Shown piece by piece: positions 1-7,740 of a stretch of DNA of 20,612 bases. The notes under the pieces are model-generated. The model was not told where the DNA came from, did not search any database, and was given only the letters and a program-made list of their open reading frames with translations. Positions within the stretch are counted from its first letter, which is position 1. Each line of letters begins with the position of its first letter. Both the position numbers and the translations under genes were made by a program. This DNA comes from UBA2883 sp050873965 (GTDB lineage Bacteria; Cyanobacteriota; Vampirovibrionia; Gastranaerophilales; Gastranaerophilaceae): assembly GCA_050873965.1 (NCBI GenBank), contig JBNMJS010000027.1, positions 1-20,612 on the forward strand, given 5' to 3'.

Positions 1-747
1 ATAGAAGATTTTGTTGCAATATATGGAAGTTATACTGTCGTTAACCACAAAAAATACGATAATATAATGATGGAAGATGTGATTAATGAACTAATTAAAA
101 TTCTTCCTAAAAAAGATATAAACCTACCTGAAATAAAAACAGGTTATACTCCATCAGAAATAAAAGATGAAAATTTAACATCAAAATATATCTATCCTAG
201 ATTACAAGAATTTTTCAAAGAAAATGATTGTTTATTTATGGAAACAGGTATAATTCCACACGGTTTTGCGGGTTCAAAATTACCTGATAATGTAATGGTA
301 AATACTCAAACACTATGGGGTTCTATTGGTTGGGCAACACCTGCAACTTTCGGTGCTAGTATAGCACTAAAAAATAAAAGACGTGTTGTACTATTCACAG
401 GTGAAGGCTCTCATCAACTTACTGCTACAGAAATCAGTAATATGATGCACCACAACCTTAAACCAATCGTAATCGTTTTAAATAATGGTGGTTACACAAT
501 CGAAAGAATTTTATCGAATTCACCTGATGACAATTTCAACAATATTAATCAATGGAATTATTCTAAACTTCCAGAAGTATTTTCAGGTAATGTTTGGATT
601 GCACAAGCAAAAACAGATAAAGAATTTAATACAGTTCTAAAACTAGCAGAAAAACAAGACAAAATGTGTTATATAGAAGTATTTACTGAAGAAATGGATA
701 TTCCATTTATTACTCAAAAAACTATTGAAAAACTAAAAAAAGCATAA
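1..747 (+). CDS. Pyruvate/indolepyruvate decarboxylase-type ThDP enzyme, C-terminal part
   Basis: The reading frame is open from base 1, so the gene begins upstream of the window; the first in-frame ATG at 67 is unlikely to be the start. The visible 248 codons hold the C-terminal pyrophosphate-binding domain of the pyruvate/indolepyruvate/2-keto-acid decarboxylase family: 'TLWGSIGWATPATFGAS', then the ThDP/Mg motif beginning 'GEGSHQLT' (visible codon 134 on) and closing with 'NNGGYTIER'. The Glu of GYTIE matches the catalytic Glu of Zymomonas PDC. Known members decarboxylate a 2-keto acid to an aldehyde in the cytosol. The Mg-ligand Asp of the usual GDG is Glu here. The substrate cannot be told because the N-terminal half is missing. 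The next gene, 62 bases on, is another ThDP enzyme that would also use pyruvate. The family assignment is firm; a role in fermentation or aromatic/branched aldehyde formation is inference. Confidence 0.85.
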   Translation: MEDFVAIYGSYTVVNHKKYDNIMMEDVINELIKILPKKDINLPEIKTGYTPSEIKDENLTSKYIYPRLQEFFKENDCLFMETGIIPHGFAGSKLPDNVMVNTQTLWGSIGWATPATFGASIALKNKRRVVLFTGEGSHQLTATEISNMMHHNLKPIVIVLNNGGYTIERILSNSPDDNFNNINQWNYSKLPEVFSGNVWIAQAKTDKEFNTVLKLAEKQDKMCYIEVFTEEMDIPFITQKTIEKLKKA

Positions 748-797
748 GTTTTTGAAATAATTTGTAACAGTAGATTTTTATATCAAAGCATTTATTA

Positions 798-803
798 TAT
801 AAT
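798..803 (+). promoter_or_regulatory. -10 box TATAAT, six bases before the ATG at 810
   Basis: A perfect TATAAT lies in the 62-base gap between the two ThDP-enzyme genes. It ends six bases before the ATG, so transcription would start at or beside the start codon. No good -35 box is seen at 16-18 bp, and the only purine run before the ATG (acgga) is too close to act as a ribosome binding site. See the finding on leaderless starts. Confidence 0.5.
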
Positions 804-809
804 TACGGA

Positions 810-2426
810 ATGGTGAATTATTCAAGACAACTACAAACCAACAAATCTGTTAAAATCACAGGTGGAGAATTTCTAGTTAACCTTTTAATCAATGAAAAAG
901 TTGATACAATATTTGGTTATCCTGGAGCACCTATATTACCCATTTATGATGCATTATCAAAAACAACAGAAATAAAACATATATTAACTCGCCATGAACA
1001 AGGTGCAATCCACGCAGCAGAAGGTTATGCAAAAGCGAAAAATAAATGTGGAGTAGTCCTTGTTACATCTGGTCCAGGAGTGACAAATACAATAACTGGT
1101 ATAATAAATGCCTACACAGACCAAACACCTGTTGTTGTCATTGCAGGTATGGCTGAAACTTGTAATGGAAATGAATTTCAAGATGTTAATATTGAAAAAT
1201 TAACAAAAAATCATACAAAAGAAACGTTTTCTCTTAAAGATATAAATGATATGGAAAAAGTTGTAAAAACAGCATTTTCAAAGGCAATAACATATCCACA
1301 AGGTCCTTGTGTTATAGCAGTAACAAAATCAGTACTAAATTCTACAATTAAAAATAAAACAGAATTTAAACTAAAAAAAGATATAAAAGTAGAAGCACCA
1401 CATTCATGCGTGCTAAAAGCCATTGATACACTACAAAAAGCAAGCAAACCATTAATTATTATCGGTGGTGGATGTAAAGATGCAGAAAATGAAATTCGAG
1501 AATTTGCACAACTAACACACATTCCAATGGTAAATACACTAATGGCAACAGGTATTGCTGATAATACTTCATTAGGTTTGATTGGTACTAATGGTGACTC
1601 TAAGCTAAATAACAAAATCCAAAATGCTGATATTGTACTTACTTTAGGTGTAAGATTTTCTAATAGAACAACAAATAATGATACAGAATTTTTACCAAAT
1701 AGCAAAATTATAAGCATAAATGTTTCACACAACAAATCTAAAAATGTATCTATAACAAAAGAAATTATTGGAGAAATGAATATTGTTCTTCAACAAATAA
1801 TAGGTACAATAAAATCAAAAAATATTCTATTCGATATTCACTATGAATGGATAGAACAATTATCTAATATAAATACTAATTCAATCAATAATGACAACGA
1901 ATTAACAGCAGAATACGTATTGAATGAAATACATAATTACACAAAAAAATATCATCCAATAATAACAACAGATGTAGGTGAACATCAAATTTGTTGTGCA
2001 AAAACATTCAAAACAAATTCTTCAAGGAATTTTTTAACATCTGGTGGACTTGGAACAATGGGATTTGGATTACCGGCTGCAATTGGTGCTCAAATAGCAA
2101 GACCTAATGCATTAGTTTTAAATATAACTGGTGATGGTTCTTTCCAAATGAATATACAAGAATTAGCAACCTGTTCAGAATATAATCTACCGATAAAAAT
2201 TATCCTATTAAACAATTCTTCATTAGGTATGATAAAAACTATGCAAGAAAAAGATTATGACAACTGCTATAAATCGAATCTCATAAATCCTGATTTTACA
2301 AGAATTTCGCATGCCTATGGCATATTAGGTTATAACATTAAAACTAAAGAAGATTTAAAACAAGCATTAAAAGAAATTTTTACATACAAAAAGACTGTCT
2401 TACTAAACATTCAAACTAGTAAATAA
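810..2426 (+). CDS. Acetolactate synthase-like ThDP enzyme (large subunit type)
   Basis: This 538-residue protein is collinear with acetohydroxyacid synthase catalytic subunits, which join pyruvate with pyruvate or 2-ketobutyrate in branched-chain amino acid synthesis. The N-terminal domain has 'IFGYPGAPILPIYDAL' and the catalytic Glu in 'RHEQGAIHAAEGYAKA' (E63). The middle domain keeps the FAD-region 'LGVRF'. The C-terminal domain has 'SGGLGTMGFGLPAAIGA' and the ThDP/Mg motif GDG (441-443) to NN (468-469). It is somewhat shorter than typical IlvB (about 560-575). In place of the family's 'GMVRQWQ' it has 'GMIKTMQ', so the Trp that selects 2-ketobutyrate in E. coli AHAS II is Met478. No ilvN or ilvC is visible nearby. 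It could be a biosynthetic AHAS, a catabolic-type acetolactate synthase or a diverged relative with another acceptor. The family is secure; the exact reaction is not. Confidence 0.8.
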   Translation: MVNYSRQLQTNKSVKITGGEFLVNLLINEKVDTIFGYPGAPILPIYDALSKTTEIKHILTRHEQGAIHAAEGYAKAKNKCGVVLVTSGPGVTNTITGIINAYTDQTPVVVIAGMAETCNGNEFQDVNIEKLTKNHTKETFSLKDINDMEKVVKTAFSKAITYPQGPCVIAVTKSVLNSTIKNKTEFKLKKDIKVEAPHSCVLKAIDTLQKASKPLIIIGGGCKDAENEIREFAQLTHIPMVNTLMATGIADNTSLGLIGTNGDSKLNNKIQNADIVLTLGVRFSNRTTNNDTEFLPNSKIISINVSHNKSKNVSITKEIIGEMNIVLQQIIGTIKSKNILFDIHYEWIEQLSNINTNSINNDNELTAEYVLNEIHNYTKKYHPIITTDVGEHQICCAKTFKTNSSRNFLTSGGLGTMGFGLPAAIGAQIARPNALVLNITGDGSFQMNIQELATCSEYNLPIKIILLNNSSLGMIKTMQEKDYDNCYKSNLINPDFTRISHAYGILGYNIKTKEDLKQALKEIFTYKKTVLLNIQTSK

Positions 2427-2458
2427 CAGCCTTTTAATAAAAATATTTATAAATAGAA

Positions 2459-2737
2459 CTAAATTCTATCGTGCCATACGCCACCTTGTCTATCAATTAA
2501 AGCATCATAACAAGACCAAAATCTAAATACACCAGTCAAACCTAAAATAGCGTGAGTCGCATTCTTTTCAAATTTTTGGTCGTTAATTGCTTGACCAATA
2601 CCAGGCCAAAGAATTAAAGAACATAAAGAAGCACCAACACTTCTGCCTGAAACTTTACCATTTCTACCATGAGTACCAGCGAATGCTGGGCTAATCAATA
2701 ATGCAGATAAAATAAATAATAATGCTATCTTTTTCAT
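2459..2737 (-). CDS. Small exported protein of unknown function (92 aa)
   Basis: I do not recognise this gene. A classical signal peptide (MKK, hydrophobic stretch, 'SPAFAG') would be cut after about residue 20, leaving a mature protein of about 72 residues. The mature part has a Gly-rich basic start, then 'LCSLILWPGIGQAIN', a second hydrophobic stretch (ATHAILGLTGVF) and a C-terminus with 'YDALIDRQGG'. The pattern of a hydrophobic segment with a PGxGQ turn, a polar loop, and a second hydrophobic segment ending in a Tyr/Asp-rich tail loosely recalls TM2/DUF5683-type small membrane proteins; that resemblance is only suggestive. The start is fixed by an AGGAGG site five bases upstream. It is the last gene of the unit from nrtR-like through the SDR, 18 bases after the SDR stop. 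Confidence 0.75.
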   Translation of the reverse strand: MKKIALLFILSALLISPAFAGTHGRNGKVSGRSVGASLCSLILWPGIGQAINDQKFEKNATHAILGLTGVFRFWSCYDALIDRQGGVWHDRI

Positions 2738-2755
2738 TTATACCTCCTAATAAAA

Positions 2756-3457
2756 TTATATACCGACACTTAATCCTGCACAAAGATTAATTGACTGACC
2801 GGTTACACCTTTCGCATCTTTAGAAATTAAATATCTAACCAATTTAGCGACTTCTTTAGGTTCAACAAATCTTCTTTGTGGAATACATTCAATAATTTCT
2901 TCTTTTGAAAATTCACTATCATCAATAGAAGAATTCCCCAATTCTGTATCAACCCAACCAGGATTGATAGTATTAACTGTAATATTATATTCTGCAAGTT
3001 CAAGAGCCAACGCTTTTGTTAAACCAATTAAACCTGATTTTGTTGAAGAATATAAACTAGCATAAGCCTCACCCATAACACCAGAAATTGAACCAATATT
3101 CACAATACGTCCGAATTTTTGTTCTTTCATATACGGAACAGCAGCAGAAATAATTTTCACAGGTGCTATCAAATTGGTTTCATAAATATGTGCTATTTGT
3201 TCCTCTGTCATAGTATCAATCGCACCATAAATATACTCTCCAGCATTATTTACGACACAATCGAACTGAACATTTTTCACATATTCACATAATTCATCAC
3301 AATTACTTGATATATCACAAACAAGATAACCATCTGCATTGGCATCTGCAAGCAACTGTTTATTTCTAGCAGTTATATAAACAGAATTATCCTGTTTTAA
3401 TTCTTCAAAAATTGCTCGTCCAATGCCTCTAGATGCACCAGTAACTAATATTTTCAT
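2756..3457 (-). CDS. Short-chain dehydrogenase/reductase, FabG-like
   Basis: This 233-residue classical SDR has a full set of motifs: TGASRGIG (6-13) for the dinucleotide, NNAG (70-73), Asn95, catalytic Ser123 and YSSTK (Tyr136/Lys140), followed by 'INPGWVDT'. Arg31 at the end of the second strand favours NADP(H). Length and order fit the 3-oxoacyl-ACP reductase (FabG) branch, which reduces a keto group in the cytosol, but SDRs of this shape serve many substrates. No acyl-carrier-protein or other fatty-acid gene is nearby, so FabG function is not shown. It lies 19 bases after secG in the same transcription unit. The start is the ATG at 3457 with a modest AAGAGAG site. Confidence 0.85.
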   Translation of the reverse strand: MKILVTGASRGIGRAIFEELKQDNSVYITARNKQLLADANADGYLVCDISSNCDELCEYVKNVQFDCVVNNAGEYIYGAIDTMTEEQIAHIYETNLIAPVKIISAAVPYMKEQKFGRIVNIGSISGVMGEAYASLYSSTKSGLIGLTKALALELAEYNITVNTINPGWVDTELGNSSIDDSEFSKEEIIECIPQRRFVEPKEVAKLVRYLISKDAKGVTGQSINLCAGLSVGI

Positions 3458-3476
3458 AAAGACTCTCTTTAAAAAA

Positions 3477-3701
3477 CTATTTTACTAGACCAAAACCTAA
3501 TAAAAATACACATACAACAAATACAACAGTAACTATTGCTGTAATCTTATTTAAGTTTTTTTCTGCACCTTTTTGAGATGAAAACATGTGAGCAGAACCA
3601 CCTATGCCTGCGATGCCATCACCTTTTGGGGAATGAATTAATACTAATACAATCAATAAAATTGCAGATATGATTTGAATAGTCCAAACAAGTCCTAACA
3701 T
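3477..3701 (-). CDS. secG: Preprotein translocase subunit SecG
   Basis: This 74-residue protein has the SecG layout: a first membrane helix (about residues 5-23), the conserved loop 'HSPKGDGIAGIGGSAHMFSS' with 'KGAEKNLNKIT', and a second helix to the C-terminus. SecG is the small inner-membrane partner of SecYE that eases SecA-driven export. The start ATG overlaps the stop of the upstream Nudix/winged-helix gene by one base (TAATG), with an AAGGAG site inside that gene's end, so the two are probably translationally coupled. Several proteins in the window carry signal peptides and would use this translocon. Length is normal for the family. Confidence 0.95.
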   Translation of the reverse strand: MLGLVWTIQIISAILLIVLVLIHSPKGDGIAGIGGSAHMFSSQKGAEKNLNKITAIVTVVFVVCVFLLGFGLVK

Positions 3702-4381
3702 TATACTTTTTTCTCCTTTTTAATAAAATGAGCACGTTTAGAATTTAATTCAATTTTATCAAACGTATATAATCTTGCAGGACGTTTTGAAGTTGTCTTA
3801 GAAAATTCATCTAATTCACGAAGTCCTTTTGTTTGAATAACTTTCTTTCTAAAATTACGTTTATCTAAACTCTTACCCATAATCAATTCATACGCTCTTT
3901 GCATTTCTGTTAAAGTAAATTTTTCATTTAACAGTTGATATGCAACAGGGCATAATTCTAATCTTTCTCTTGTACGTTTCAAAGAGTATTGAATAATTTC
4001 TTTGTGGTCAAATGCTAATGCAGGTAGATTATCAACTTTATGCCAAGCAACATCATCAGCAGACATTACATTAACATCTTCTGCTCTGATTAATGCGAAA
4101 TAAGCACAAGTAATAACTCTGGCAACAGGGTGTCTAAGTGGATCACCGAATGTATATAACTGTTCTAGATAAATATTATCTACATTAGTTTTTTCTTTTA
4201 ATACACGCATAGCAGCTTCGTCTAAATTTTCTGACATTCTAACGTAACCACCAGGGATAGCCCATTTACCTTTGAAAGGCTCATTTTCTCTCTTTACAAG
4301 CAATACTTGTAAACTATTGTCTTTTAAAGTTAAAATAACTGTATCGACAGTTATTTCATGCGTTTTTGTCTCATTAAACAT
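3701..4381 (-). CDS. NrtR-type transcription regulator (degenerate Nudix domain + winged helix)
   Basis: This 226-residue protein has an N-terminal Nudix domain (about 8-135) and a C-terminal winged helix (about 153-210: 'FTLTEMQRAYELIMG', 'RNFRKKV', 'RPARLYTFD'). That is the architecture of NrtR and relatives, which bind operator DNA and sense ADP-ribose-type ligands to control NAD or sugar genes. The Nudix box (45-67) keeps the GX5E part (Gly45, Glu51) and Arg59. However, the REUXEEXGU stretch reads R-V-L-K-E-K-T-N-V, losing two of three metal-binding Glu and the Gly, so hydrolysis is unlikely and ligand sensing more likely. The start has a GAGG site. On the minus strand, two overlapping TATAAT-like sequences (plus coordinates 4398-4408) may be its -10. 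It heads the unit with secG; no NAD-biosynthesis or sugar gene is adjacent, so its target is unknown. Confidence 0.85.
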   Translation of the reverse strand: MFNETKTHEITVDTVILTLKDNSLQVLLVKRENEPFKGKWAIPGGYVRMSENLDEAAMRVLKEKTNVDNIYLEQLYTFGDPLRHPVARVITCAYFALIRAEDVNVMSADDVAWHKVDNLPALAFDHKEIIQYSLKRTRERLELCPVAYQLLNEKFTLTEMQRAYELIMGKSLDKRNFRKKVIQTKGLRELDEFSKTTSKRPARLYTFDKIELNSKRAHFIKKEKKV

Positions 4382-4515
4382 AATCTACCTCATGAAGATT
4401 ATATTATAAACAAGAAAAAAAACATAAATTGTAACTTTACTTAAAATAATATTTATAAGCATGCATTTTTCTAGTATCGTGAATAAGTAATAGGATAGTG
4501 CGAGGAAATAGAATT

Positions 4516-5889
4516 ATGTACAACGTATCAATTATTGGTGGAGGCCCTGCTGGTATTTTTACTGCATTAGAAATTGTAAAATTAAGACCAGAATGGAAAG
4601 TTGTCCTAATTGAAAAAGGACAAAAAATTGAAAAACGTAAATGTCCTCTAAGAGAAGGTTCACCAAAATGTGTTAACTGCAAACGTTGTGGATTACTTTG
4701 TGGTTGGGGTGGAGCCGGTGCATTTTCTGATGGTAAATTAACACTAACTCCAGATGTTGGAGGTCATTTGGTTGATTATATGTCAAGAGAAGATGCCGAA
4801 AATCTAATTGATTACGCTGATAAACTATATTTAAAATATGGTGCAACTGATGAAGTTTTTGGTACTAATATGAAAGTATTCCGAGAACTTGAAAGACAAG
4901 CAACTTTAGCAGAATTAAAACTTGTTCATTCACCAGTAAGACACTTAGGTACAGAAAGAAGCCTTGATGTTCTTAAAAATATGCAAGATTATTTGAGTGA
5001 CAAAATTACTATTTTGAATAATGTTGCAGCTGAAAAGTTAATCGTTGAATGCGAACAAGTGAAAGGTGTATTGTTAGACAATGGTGAAGAAATTAGAGCA
5101 GAATACACAATCGTAGCACCAGGTAGAGAAGGTGCTGATTGGTTAACAAAAGAATTCGCAGACCATAAAATCGGTATGGTAAACAACGCTGTTGATGTTG
5201 GGGTTAGAGTTGAACTTCCAGCACCAGTATTTGAACCTATAACAGAAAAACTTTATGAATCAAAACTTGTTTATTACTCACCAAAATTTGGCGATGAAGT
5301 TAGAACATTCTGTATGAATCCAAATGGTGAAGTAGTACAAGAAAACTATAACGGTATTGCAACTGTAAACGGTCACAGTTATGCAAATATCAAAACAAAA
5401 AATACGAACTTCGCTCTTTTAGTAAGCGAAAAATTTACTGAACCATTCAAAGAACCAATTGCTTATGGTCAACATATTGCTAGTCTTGCTAATATGTTGG
5501 CAGGTGGTATTTTAGTACAAAGATTTGGTGATTTGTTAGAAGGTAAACGTTCAACACCAGATAGACTAAAATCAAGCATCATTGAACCAACACTACAATG
5601 TGCAACACCTGGTGATTTAAGTCTAGTTTTACCATATAGACAATTAACAAGTATCATTGAAATGTTATTTGCACTTGATAAGATTGCTCCTGGTACAGCA
5701 TCTAGATACACTTTACTTTATGGTATAGAAGTTAAGTTCTACTCAGCAAGAGTAAAATTAACAAACAAATTAGAAACAGAAGGCGTTAAAAATCTATTTG
5801 CTATCGGTGATGGTGCAGGTGTAACAAGAGGTCTTATTCAAGCCTCTGCATCAGGTGTACATGTGGCTAGAACAATTTGCACAAGATAA
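4516..5889 (+). CDS. FAD-dependent dehydrogenase, COG2509 family
   Basis: This 457-residue flavoprotein begins with an FAD-binding Rossmann motif (IIGGGPAG, 6-13), followed by 'VVLIEKG'. It then has the family hallmark, a Cys-rich segment (Cys43, Cys52, Cys55, Cys58, Cys62) running into 'GWGGAGAFSDGKL', and ends with the second FAD motif 'FAIGDGAGVTRGLIQA'. COG2509 proteins are uncharacterised oxidoreductases, probably soluble or membrane-peripheral; substrate and electron partner are unknown. I chose the ATG at 4516 because GAGGAAA sits at a proper distance (4502-4508) and the Rossmann motif starts right after. An in-frame GTG at 4498 would add six residues and place that ribosome site inside the gene. 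The next gene starts 21 bases after its stop. Confidence 0.85.
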   Translation: MYNVSIIGGGPAGIFTALEIVKLRPEWKVVLIEKGQKIEKRKCPLREGSPKCVNCKRCGLLCGWGGAGAFSDGKLTLTPDVGGHLVDYMSREDAENLIDYADKLYLKYGATDEVFGTNMKVFRELERQATLAELKLVHSPVRHLGTERSLDVLKNMQDYLSDKITILNNVAAEKLIVECEQVKGVLLDNGEEIRAEYTIVAPGREGADWLTKEFADHKIGMVNNAVDVGVRVELPAPVFEPITEKLYESKLVYYSPKFGDEVRTFCMNPNGEVVQENYNGIATVNGHSYANIKTKNTNFALLVSEKFTEPFKEPIAYGQHIASLANMLAGGILVQRFGDLLEGKRSTPDRLKSSIIEPTLQCATPGDLSLVLPYRQLTSIIEMLFALDKIAPGTASRYTLLYGIEVKFYSARVKLTNKLETEGVKNLFAIGDGAGVTRGLIQASASGVHVARTICTR

Positions 5890-5904
5890 TTTAAGTGGTA
5901 CAAT
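5877..5904 (+). promoter_or_regulatory. Promoter for the histidine kinase gene, leaderless spacing
   Basis: TTGCAC (5877-5882), a 16-base spacer and an extended -10 (TG at 5896-5897, TACAAT at 5899-5904) form a good sigma-70-type promoter overlapping the end of the FAD gene. The -10 ends six bases before the ATG at 5911, and no Shine-Dalgarno lies between. Transcription should therefore begin at or next to the start codon, giving the kinase-folC pair its own leaderless mRNA besides any read-through. Confidence 0.6.
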
Positions 5905-5910
5905 GACATT

Positions 5911-7740
5911 ATGAAAATATTCAACAAAATGTCTGCACAAAAAAGATTAATTATTCTTGGTATATTTTTTAGTACAGTTCTTATTGCACTAATATCAGCA
6001 CTTGCTATGTTTAGTATCAATGATAACTTGAATACTTGTTATAAATATTTTGGACAAGTCATTTCAAAATCATTGGCTATTGAAAGTGTTGAAATAACAA
6101 AAGGTTTACCAAAAGATACTGTCTATAATACATTAAGAACTCATTCTATTTCTATTCTTGAAACAAATGAGGATATGTCATTCATTGAATTTCGTGACAA
6201 CAAAACCAATGTAATATACACAAGTAAAAATGATAATGTTTGTCCACAAAGACCTGCCAGAATAACCGTAAGTTCACCACTTATAAATTATAGTAACGGA
6301 AACCAAACAATTATTGGTTCTGTTTCAATAGGTTTGACAGGTAGCGTTATTGATGAAGTTGCATCAATGACAAGACTATCATTAAGCATTGTATTCTTGA
6401 TTGCTTGGTTGACAATTGGATTAATCATCATTATGAACTCAATCATCGCAACAAGAGAACTTAAAACTCTGTATGAAGGTGTAAAAAAACTATCTTCTGG
6501 TGAATTCGGATACAAATTAAATAGTCATGGTGTAAGTAGAGAAGTTCGAGAATTATTCAAAGCCTTCAACGATATGTCAGAAAAACTTCATTCTTACAAT
6601 GAAAGTTCTATCGAAAGTTTAATGCTGGAAAGAAATAAATTTGAAGCAATTTTGATGAGTATTGCAAATGGTGTAATAGTTTGTGATAGCACAGATACAG
6701 TAATGCTTGTAAATGACCACGCAAAACAATTGTTAGACGTTACTGACAAGGAAATTGTGAAAACAAATCTAAAACAATACTGTGATACAAACGGAATTGA
6801 TGCATTCAAAGAAAAAATTGAAGAATTTAAAAACACTCCAATTGTTGAAATGACAGACAAACCTTTAGAGTTCAACATTGAAGTTTCCGATAAAGTTCTT
6901 AAAACAGTAATTTCGCCAATGTTCTTAAATAGTGGAGATTACGTTGGATACATAGTAGTTCTAATTGATGTCACAAAAGAAGTTGAAATGGACAGATTAC
7001 GTTCTCAATTCATTTCAAATGTTTCTCACGAATTAAGAACACCTGTAACAGTTCTTAGAAGTTATAGCGACACTCTATATACAATGGGTAATGAATTTGA
7101 CTACGAAACTCAAAAAGAATTCATCGGTATTATGAATAAAGAAGTTATTAGACTTCACGATATGGTTAACGATATATTAGATTTTTCTCGTTACCAAGCA
7201 AAAAATGTTAAACTTGAAAAAGAAATGAGAGATGTATCAGAACTTGTTCAAGAATGCGTTTCAAGAGCAAATATTTTAGCAGATGAAAAAGAGTTAGAAT
7301 TTATTGTAATGATTGAGCCAAATCTTCCACAAATACCAATCAATTATGATAGTATAACTCGTGCATTAATGAATCTTTTGACTAATGCTATTAAATACTC
7401 ACCTAAGAAAACAAAAGTAAAAGTTAAAGCTGAAAAAATAAAAGATTATATTGAAATAACAGTAACTGATGAAGGACCAGGAATTTCAGAAGAAAATCAA
7501 AAGAAAGTATTTGATAGATTCTTCAGAGTTGAAAATAGTGCTCACACAGTGAAAGGTACAGGTCTTGGACTTAACCTAGTAAAAGTTACAATAGAAAAAC
7601 ACCATCATGGACAAGTTTTTGTTCATTCAAAATTAGGTGAAGGTTCAACTTTTGGTTTTAAATTACCACTAGAAGAAAAATTTGAAGAAGAGGAAGAATA
7701 TACTTCTAATTATCAAGCATCAAATACTCAGGATAAATAG
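5911..7740 (+). CDS. Membrane sensor histidine kinase (HAMP-PAS-HisKA-HATPase)
   Basis: This 609-residue two-component sensor is of the PhoR/WalK type. Order: membrane helix (about 12-33), extracytoplasmic sensor domain (about 35-150), second helix (about 155-178), HAMP (about 180-232), PAS-like domain (about 240-350), HisKA with the phospho-accepting His373 in 'SNVSHELRTP', and the HATPase domain with Asn492 (N box), Asp520 in DEGPGIS (G1) and GTGLGLNL (G2, from Gly549). All catalytic elements look intact. The last 20 or so residues are a Glu-rich, disordered-looking tail. No response regulator gene is in the window, so its partner must be encoded elsewhere. Its signal is unknown. It has its own promoter at the end of the preceding gene, and folC follows with no gap. 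Confidence 0.93.
   Translation: MKIFNKMSAQKRLIILGIFFSTVLIALISALAMFSINDNLNTCYKYFGQVISKSLAIESVEITKGLPKDTVYNTLRTHSISILETNEDMSFIEFRDNKTNVIYTSKNDNVCPQRPARITVSSPLINYSNGNQTIIGSVSIGLTGSVIDEVASMTRLSLSIVFLIAWLTIGLIIIMNSIIATRELKTLYEGVKKLSSGEFGYKLNSHGVSREVRELFKAFNDMSEKLHSYNESSIESLMLERNKFEAILMSIANGVIVCDSTDTVMLVNDHAKQLLDVTDKEIVKTNLKQYCDTNGIDAFKEKIEEFKNTPIVEMTDKPLEFNIEVSDKVLKTVISPMFLNSGDYVGYIVVLIDVTKEVEMDRLRSQFISNVSHELRTPVTVLRSYSDTLYTMGNEFDYETQKEFIGIMNKEVIRLHDMVNDILDFSRYQAKNVKLEKEMRDVSELVQECVSRANILADEKELEFIVMIEPNLPQIPINYDSITRALMNLLTNAIKYSPKKTKVKVKAEKIKDYIEITVTDEGPGISEENQKKVFDRFFRVENSAHTVKGTGLGLNLVKVTIEKHHHGQVFVHSKLGEGSTFGFKLPLEEKFEEEEEYTSNYQASNTQDK

Noticed and set aside
728..753. Possible terminator after the decarboxylase gene (AAAAACT ... 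AGTTTTT)
   Set aside because: The stem is seven A/T-rich pairs with a 12-base loop and only a five-T run; it is too weak and overlaps the stop region.
1211..1735. 174-codon open frame antisense to the acetolactate-synthase-like gene
   Set aside because: It lies wholly inside a gene with clear family motifs, its translation has no recognisable domain, and such long antisense frames are common in AT-rich coding DNA.
2444..2455. 12-base palindrome TATTTATAAATA between convergent genes
   Set aside because: It is made only of A and T in a very AT-rich gap; it is expected by chance and has no terminator features.
4498..4515. GTG start six codons upstream for the COG2509 flavoprotein
   Set aside because: It lacks its own ribosome site and would bury GAGGAAA, which is well placed for the ATG at 4516.
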